Shown piece after piece: positions 15,601-24,600 of a stretch of DNA of 25,714 nucleotides. How positions within the stretch are numbered: the first letter of the stretch is position 1; the number at the start of each line of letters is the position of its first letter. The stretch comes from Prevotella sp. UBA7594. GTDB lineage: Bacteria > Bacteroidota > Bacteroidia > Bacteroidales > Bacteroidaceae. The stretch lies in NCBI GenBank assembly GCA_002490315.1, contig DLKG01000013.1, positions 1 to 25,714 on the forward strand, in the 5' to 3' direction. The notes under the pieces are model-generated. The model saw only the letters and a program-made list of their open reading frames with translations. It had not been told where the DNA came from and searched no databases. The position numbers and the translations under genes were made by a program.

Positions 15601-18600
15601 CCGGCAATCCGCAGGGCAACGGCTCGAGCTGGGCTGAGGCTTACACGTCGCTCAACGATCTGCTCACCTACATCGGCACACTCTATTGGAGCGACGACGC
15701 TCCAGCCTTCGTAGACGTTGTTGGCGATGACGGCGAGATCGACGACCATCTGCTCGACGATGCCGACCGCGTGGAGATTCTTGTGCGTGAGGGCGAGATA
15801 GTGCCTACGCTTCCCTACACCTTCCAGGAGAACGATCCCAAGGCATCGAGCTTTGTTGTCAAGGCGTCGCAATTGCCCGTCACTATTCTCGGTGGCTATC
15901 CTTCGAAGGCAACCAACGAACGGCCTACCGATGCCGACCGCGACCCCGCCAAGTACCGCACAGAGTTCACGGGCAGTACCAACGCATTGGCTCTCTCTGA
16001 GGGCAGATACCACGTGTTCCGTGTGGAGACCGGTGCCAACATTACCCTGGACGGCATCGCCATCACTCGCGGCTATGCTGCCGGTTCTGCCTATATGCCC
16101 TACGGCGGAGCTATGCTTGCCGGTTCGCTCTACGCCATCGACAAGCCAACGAAGATTATGCTCCGCAACTGCATCATCGAGAACAACTCTGCCCACTATG
16201 GTTCTGCCATAGCGGCAATGAACGATTTGCGCAATGGGGAGCTGTCGCTTGTCAACTGTGTTGTCAACAACAACCAGAGCGACAATTCCGACATCATATA
16301 CACTTTTGATGCGTCGAACACCTACACGTTCGACCACGTGAGCTTCATCAACAACATCGGCCTTGCACCGAAGCATATAGGCACGTCGTCGTTTGCCGCC
16401 GGCAATCAGACGTTCGATGCCGCTCATAACTTCTCTACAGCCAATGCCAACAACACCATATCCATTGCTACACTCGGCAAGGAAGGTGCTGCCAACTTCG
16501 CCAACCCAACCAACAAGGTGGGTGCGGCGCTGAGTGGCAATGTCTACTATGGCGGCAACGCTTGTTACCGTCCGCTCACAAGCTCTGCCGACAACAGTGT
16601 GATAATAAACCGTGCGCCAGCCAATGCCGACGTCGCAACCGACATTGCAGGCAACGAGCGCAATCTTGGCGGACTGCCCGACCTCGGTGCCTACGAGGCA
16701 CTGTTGCCAAAGGCTGGCAAGGTTATATATGTGAGGTCGTACAACACCGACTGGAGCCGTGACAACTGGACGCTCAGTGGCGACAACGACGGCAACGACG
16801 ACGGTGGCGACGGCAAGCCCGACTTCAGTTTGCTTGCCGAGAACCCCAACAATGTCTACGACGGACTCACATGGGATCGTGCCATCATGGGCAATGCCGT
16901 GTGCGACACAGCACGCGTAGCTTCTGCCGACGGCACCTACACGCTCGGCAATTCGATGTATGTGCAGGAGAACGGCAAGCTTATCGCCGCCACGCTCGAC
17001 AACTCCAAGTATGGTGCCGACTACAACGCAAAGTCGGCTCCCTACGGACAGACCAGCAATTCCTACGGCGCCTTCTTCACGACGAAGGGCAGCAGCTACG
17101 ACAACGGCAACTACAAAAACCAGACGCGTGCCGACGGTACGCTCTACAACCTCGTCACCAACAACCGCGACGAGCGCTACATCAGCGGCTTGCAGATGGC
17201 TGTGGAGACGGCTGCACGCTACAACGCCGCCCACAAGAACGACGATGGCTTCGAGGAAATGTCGGTATGGGTCGGTGCCGGTATCTACACCGACTTTAAG
17301 GGTTTCGTCATTCGCAACGGTGTTAAGGTGTACGGAGGATTCCCGAAGGACGGCAATCCTGGCGACGGCGACCGGCGCCCGCTGCTCTCTGAGTATGTAC
17401 CTGCCCGCAAGGGGCAGGAGTCGCTGCGCAAAGCCGACTACGAGACGGTGCTGCAGGTGCGTAAGGAGACGCCTATCTACATGACCAATTCGTCGCGTGA
17501 GCTATGGTTCTCGGAGAGCGACGAGAGCGGCAAGAAGGCCGACGGCTCTTACTACGACTACACTAACAAGCTCCTTAAGTCGGGCAAGACCGAGCGCCAC
17601 TACGTGCTCTACCAGCCCGACGTGTGCACCACCACATGGAACATCGAGGGCTCAGAGCAGTCCGCCAGCTTCACCTCGCAAGACCAGTACCGCTATCCGG
17701 GCTACGGCGACGGCAAGTGGGCAGACACAAAATACTATCAAGAGTATTCGGGTGTGCGCTGGGACGGATTCTCCATACGCCACGGCTACATCATGAACTA
17801 CAGTGCGTGTCGCGACGGAGGCGGCGGCGTGCGTGCCTTCCGTGGCACAACGCTCGAGAATCTCATCATTGTCAACAACGTTACGCACGGCAGACGCTCG
17901 CGCGGCGGCGGACTCTACATGGACGGCGACAAGTCAATCATCACCAACAGCTTCATCCTCCGCAACATGGCGTGGGGCAATAGCGACAACTACGGTGGCG
18001 GAGCCTACATGATTCAAGGTACGGGCTACAACCTCGTTGTGGCGAGCAACCGCTCCAACAGTCAGGGTGGCGGCATCTTCATCGAGAGCGCCAAGTTCTA
18101 CAACAACACCGTGTGCTACAACATGACCAACCAAAGCACCGGTGCCGGCATCATGCACTGGCAGAACGCAAAGGCCGACCTTACGGGTATCACTTCGTCG
18201 CTGACGCTCTACAACTGCCTGGTCTACGACAACATGAAGAACGGTGGCGGAATGACTGCCACGCAGGTGGGCACCAGTGCCGCCAGTATGTTCAACCGTG
18301 CCTACAACTGCTACGTGAACGGCAATATGGGCTCGCTCGCATCGAAGTTTGCCAAGGCCGACGGCAACATCACGCTCGACAACTATTCGACGGTGGCGTA
18401 TCCCTTCTCCGTGAAGGGCAACGACACGCGCTACTCATCGTCGCAGGGCGCGTATGTAGATGGCGGCACACGATTCAACAAGGCACGCGCCGCCAACAAT
18501 TTCCGACTCAACGAGGACGACGGACTCATTGGCAACCCGTGTCTTAACGGTGGAACGGAGGACATGCCTTCCATCCCTGCAACCGACATGGACTATACCG

Positions 18601-21600
18601 ACCGTATAAAGGACTGTACGATTGATATCGGTGCCTACGAGGCAGACAACTCTACCAACATCACTCCGCAGGAGAAGACGCGCAAGAAGACCGTCACCAC
18701 GACAACAGCCACGGGCAGTACGACGACCACCGAGGTGGACGAGAAGTACTACGTCTACTACGTCACCGAGACGGGCTACGGCAATCGCTCCGGCTCCGAC
18801 CCCGAGAACGCAGCTTGCGCAGAGAAACTGCAGAGCGTGCTGACTGCTGCCGGACACCTTGCCGACAGTCTCGACTATAAATATAATGTGTACGTGAAGG
18901 TGGCTGGCTATGAGACCGATGAAGACGGCGATCGATTCGTCTATCATGTCAATACGCTTGCCGACGCCAATGTGCCGCAGAGCTACACCTATCTTGTGCC
19001 GCAGGGCGTATGGATGATGGGAGGCTACAACGAGGGCACATGGCAGACCGTCACTTCCGGTTCAGGCAACAGCCAGACTACCACGCGCCAGCTCACTGGC
19101 TACGATTGGGACAACGACCAGCGCGACGTGATTTCCTCACGTCAGACCATACTGAGTGCCACCACGCAGCCGCGCTCGGGCTCTGCCGTAGGCGAGGTGA
19201 CGGGCCTGCATGTAGTGACGTTCGGCAAATGGCCTACGGGCGAGATGGCCGACTACGACCTGCATGCACTGCCGGGCAAGACCGTCGACGGCAAGCTTGT
19301 CAATCCGTCCACAGGCATTGATGGTGTGCGTCTTGTTGGCGGTGAGGCTACCGACAACTCCGGATTCAACGGAATGGGTGGCGGATGTGTTGTGCCTGCC
19401 TATGCACATGTGCGCAACTGTGCCATAACCGACTGTCGGGCCATACGCGGCGGTGCGCTCGCCTTGCTGCCGGGCGCCATCGTCAGCGGAAGCGTCATGC
19501 ACGACAACACTGCCCGACTGGGAGGAGCTATCTACGCTGCCAACGGTGCCGTCACCGACGGCACTGCTTCCTACCGTGCCTACATGGCATCGTGCACGGT
19601 CTGCGAGAACACAGCCACAACGGGCGGCGGCATCTATCAGGAGCTTGGAGCCCTCTTCGGCGGCAACTCCGTAGTGTGGGGCAACACTGCCACAACCGAC
19701 AAGAACATCTCGGGCGTGGTCGACCAGAAGTTCAGCGACCTCATCCACCATTCTGCCGACCCAACCGCTACCGTCGAAGCCTACTACCCCTACAACTCGT
19801 GCTTCGTGGAGCGCTATCAGCTTCCGGGCGACATCGGCAACACGTCGATGACGAGCGACTTTGATACCTACTTCGCCACTGCCGGCGAGTTCTATCCGCG
19901 TCCCTATTCGCCGCTCATCAACAATGGTGTGACGAAAGCCTACCAGCGTCTGTGGGAACATCTCGGCGTGGCCGACCACGACGTGAAGGGCGTGCACCGA
20001 GGCTCCAAGGACCGACTGACGGTAGGCGCCTATGCAATGGTGTTGCCCGATGTCGACGACAATGTGCTGCTCACGCGTCTCTTTGTTTCAGCCGACGGTG
20101 GAGCAGAGGTGGCTGATGATGTGAAGGCCAAGTATGTCGGACGTTCGTTCTATACGCCGCTCAACTCGCTCGATGCAGCCATCTCTTACATCAACCACGC
20201 ACGCACCAACAACATCGGAACAGCTACGTCGCCGCGCTATCTTGCCAACGACAACACTCGCTTTGAGATTCTCGTTACGGGTGGTACCTACCGTCCGTCA
20301 GTAGTGCGCGAAGTGGGTTCTGACGTAACAGGCACGATTGTCGCCGACCGCCGTATGCAGTCGTTCGAGATTCCTGCCAACGTGTTTATCTATGGCAGCT
20401 TCGACAACTCCGATCCGTATTCCACCGACCCGATACTCAGTATGGGGATGAAGAGCGGCGACGATGGCAATAACTCGTCGGACAGCTATTCGCTGACTGA
20501 AATTGTCGATCTGAACGGCAAGACCATCCAGCTCACGCCCGACCAGAATATTGAGCAACTGCTTGCCGACCGCAATAGCAAGCACCGTGCCGACCTCAAC
20601 AAAAACGGTCTGTACGAGCCGTGGGAGTTTGCCAATCCTACAATCTTCTCGGGCGACATCAAGGCTTCTGATACCGAACGTAAGGTGTACCACGTGGTGT
20701 ACAGCCGCCTTGAAGCTGGCGACAATGCCGTGAAGAACAAAAACAACCGCGTGGTGCTCGATGGCATCACCATTGTGAACGGCGAGACAGCCGATGCCGT
20801 CACTACCGACGACGGCACTGCCGACGGTGAGGAGGTGATCGACGACATGGGACACGGCGGAGGCATCTTCGCCTACAACATGGACTACACGCTCAACCGC
20901 TGCCGTGTGCTGCGCAACCAGGCTGTGCATGGAGCCGGCATATTCGTACACGATGCAGGACTGAAAATAATAGAGTCGGCCATCAGCGGCAATCTTGCCA
21001 CGTTGAGCCTCGACGACGAGAAGGACGGCAACACTGTCGTGGCACGCGGTGGCGCTGTATGTGCCGACTTCTCCGGCTCGGGCAAGGGATATGTCTATGC
21101 GCTCAACTCGTTGTTCGCCAACAACTCGGCAGAGTCTAACTCGCGCCTCGGAGGCTCGGAGGGTGGCGCCATCTTCGTCAATCCCGGTGATATAACCGAC
21201 TACGGATATAGGTATCTCAACATTATGAACTGCAACATCGTGCGCAACCGTGCCATGCGCGGTGCCGAGCTGTTCGTTTATGAAAACCTCTTCGACGAGT
21301 CGCTGCCTGTGCTCATGACCAACACGGTGTGCTGGGGCAACGAGTCGCTGCACTATATGTCGAACGGCACGTACAAGCCTACTGCCCACATGGACATCTT
21401 CGACAACCAGATGTCGCACTGCGCCACCGACCTGCGTCCGCAGCAGGAGGCCGACATCCAGACACGTGCCGCCGACATGGGCAACATCATCATCGACACG
21501 GGCAACATGACGGCAGCGGGTCCGCGCTTTAAGTTGCCGACTACTGCTGCCGGCTACGAAAACTACAGCACAAATGCTCAATGGAATCCTGCCTCGCTCT

Positions 21601-24600
21601 CGGTACTCACAGATGCCGGCGTTGGCAGCTTGAAGGCTTGCGCCCCAAAAGAGTATGATGATGTCTACGATGAGGCTTTCGACGAGAAAAACTCTTCCAA
21701 CGTGTATGTGCAGTGGTGGAAGACCAATTCCGACAGATATCTCTCTAACGATTACTATAAGGAGTATATCGTGACGGACAAGGGCGACTACCGACGCTTC
21801 ATGGGCCCATACGATGCCAACACGGGCGAGCTCGGTGAGCGCATCATCGACATTGGCATGTACGAGTTCCAGTACAAATTCGATTTCCCCAATATGGAGG
21901 CTGTCTACATTGGCACCGAAGACCATGGAAGCGGCGACGGCAGCAACTGGGACAACCAGTCGAGCGACCTGCGCGGAGCCATCATCGCCATGGCTAACCC
22001 TACGGGCAACACAACGTCGGAACTGCGCACCGACCGCCATGTGTATGTGCGCAGTGGCGAATACTTCTCACCGTTGCTTACGGGTGGCGATGCCTTCTCG
22101 CTGGTTGTAAATTCCGGCAAAAACCGCGGACTGGTGAAGGAGGTGGAGATTGTCGGTTCGTGCGAGGGCAGTATGAGCAAGAACGACGACGGCACGGAGA
22201 AGCAGAACTTCGCCGAGCCTACGCTGATTGTGCCCAATCCGCTGCTCGACGGCACCGACCGCGTCACCAATCTGCTCAACATCACTACCAACGGGCGCCC
22301 CGTGACGATTTCGGGCTTCGCCTTCAGCAATACGCATGAGTATACAGGCGCTGACGACGACAAGGGCGGACGCGGCGTAACGGCAAGCATCAACAACGAC
22401 GGCTCCGACCAGAAGGCATCGCTCACGCTGAAGAACTGTGCCTTCCGCGACAATCTCGGAACCGGTCTAAACATCACTGCCAACGACGGCCGACTGCTCG
22501 TGTACAATGCTCTCTTCGCTGACGGCAAAGCCAACGGCATGGACACACGCGGCACTACCACCGTCGTCAATGCCACCTTCGCTCAGAACAAGGGCTACGA
22601 CTACACAGCTGCCGACAGCAAGACCAAGGTCTACAACTCTGTTTCATGGCAGAACGGCACTTCCAGCGCACTGCACACGCTGCAGACCGATGCAGCATCC
22701 TGCAACACGGCGTTTGCCTGGGACACTCCCAACGACGACGTGCTCAACGGCCCCAACTTCTCGAGTCCGTCGACCGGCGACTACTCGCTGCGTCCGAGCC
22801 TAAGCCTCTTCAACACGGGCGACACTGCTCTCTACGTGAAGCACGTGTTCGGCATCGACGACGAGCCTCTGCCCGTGAAGAACTACATGTCGAAGGAACG
22901 CGACATCGTAAACCAGACACGTGTCACTGGCGGAAATATCGACCGCGGTGCCTATGAGTGCTCGTCGAAGCTTCTGCCCATCATATATGTAAAGACCGGC
23001 ACAACCACCATCGGTTCCGGTGAGAGCTGGACTTCGCCAATCGGCAATCTGCAGAATGCCGTCAACCTTGCCGAGCTGTATGCCAATGTCGACAACGCTC
23101 ATGTGAGCAAGTCGGCTTACGTCTTTGTCGACAAGGCTGTGGCGGCTTCGGATGTTGCCGTGTCGCTGCCGGGCGTGAAGGTGTACGGCACAATGGACAA
23201 CGAGACGAGCACTGCTGGCGGCGACACCAAGCCCGAGGACTACTCCAAGGAGCAGGTGGCAAACATCGTTGCCGACCTGCTTGCCAAGCGTAAGGGCACC
23301 ATCGAGCAGACCACACAGTCGCGCATCAACGGGCTCACCATTGACTACACTCCCGGCGACGGCACTACCGACCGCAGCGCCGACCCGTGCGTGGTCGACG
23401 GATTTGTAGTCGACGGCGACGTCGCGCTCAACCGTGGCTATCTCTCCACGTCTGTGCTTGCCGCCACCTCCCGGTTGACAGGCTCCGTCGTGAACGGCAT
23501 AGCCGAAGGCGTGCTCTACAACTCGTTGGCGCTGGGCAAGGTGGAGGGCGTGCGCTCCGTCAACGTAACGGCGGTGAAGGATGATGCTGTCGAAGGTTCT
23601 GGCTCGCTGCCCGCTGTCGTCGACTCCAAGGGCAACACCTGCGCTGCCAACCGCGCTGAGGCTACGCTGCCGAACCGCTATGTGCAGGACGATTACTGGA
23701 AGTGGCAGCTCAACGAGTTCTTTGTCAATGCCGACGGCACTCACGACTACTCCAAGCTCAATGCCGACATCAACGCCAATGCCGACCGCAGTGCCACCGA
23801 GGCGTGCGCCACTGCCGTGGGCCACCGTCGCGACCTCGCCGGCAATGCACGCTTCCGCTCGTTCCAGTACGACGGCGGAGGCAGCATGACGGGTGACGAC
23901 ATCAAATACAACAATGTCGACAACGGATGCTTCGAGACGTGGTATGTGGCTTTCACCACTACTGCCACAGCCGACGACTATCCGCACGGCAAGTCAGTAG
24001 TCTACGTGCGCGAGGAACAGCGGGCTGCCGCGGGCGAGATGAAAACCATGCACCCCTTCCATGAGCTGCGTCTTGAGCCGGGACTGTATACGGAGAGCAA
24101 CCCCTTCCAACCGGGATTCCTCCTGCTGAAGTTCCATGCCGGACTGCGTGGCAACGGCAACTACATACAGCTCAACAATCTTGCTACCGAGCGTGAGCTG
24201 CACGCCCGCGACGTGACCGCTGCCGACGGCACGGTGACGAAGCAAGGATATGCCGACCTGTGTGTGATGCCGTTCTCTACGTCAAAGCGCGAGCAGTTTG
24301 AAAACGGAGTGCTCGAGCCCGACGGCACCAACGACCTCTACTCCGTCTATTCCTACAACGGACTGGCGCGTGCCGCCTACGACTACAAGTACGACTCTGC
24401 CGACGGCAAGGCTTGGCAAGCCGACGTGCTCTCCACGGAGTATGCCACACAGGGCTTGATGATTGTGCCGAAGGCAGACTTGACACTGCGCTTCTATGCC
24501 ACATGGTATAACGAGACTCCAAACAAGAAGACTGTGCGACTGACGCCGTACAACTTCCAGGAACCCTGGTCGGATTCGTCAACGGGAGGAGTGAGGTTCA

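Noticed and set aside
15207..17234. Long minus-strand open frame (675 aa) opposite the giant gene, with similar ones at 20298-22040 and 22800-23987
   Set aside because: These are antisense frames held open by the strong third-position bias of the giant gene. They have no plausible domains, and the plus-strand frame has clear domain structure throughout.
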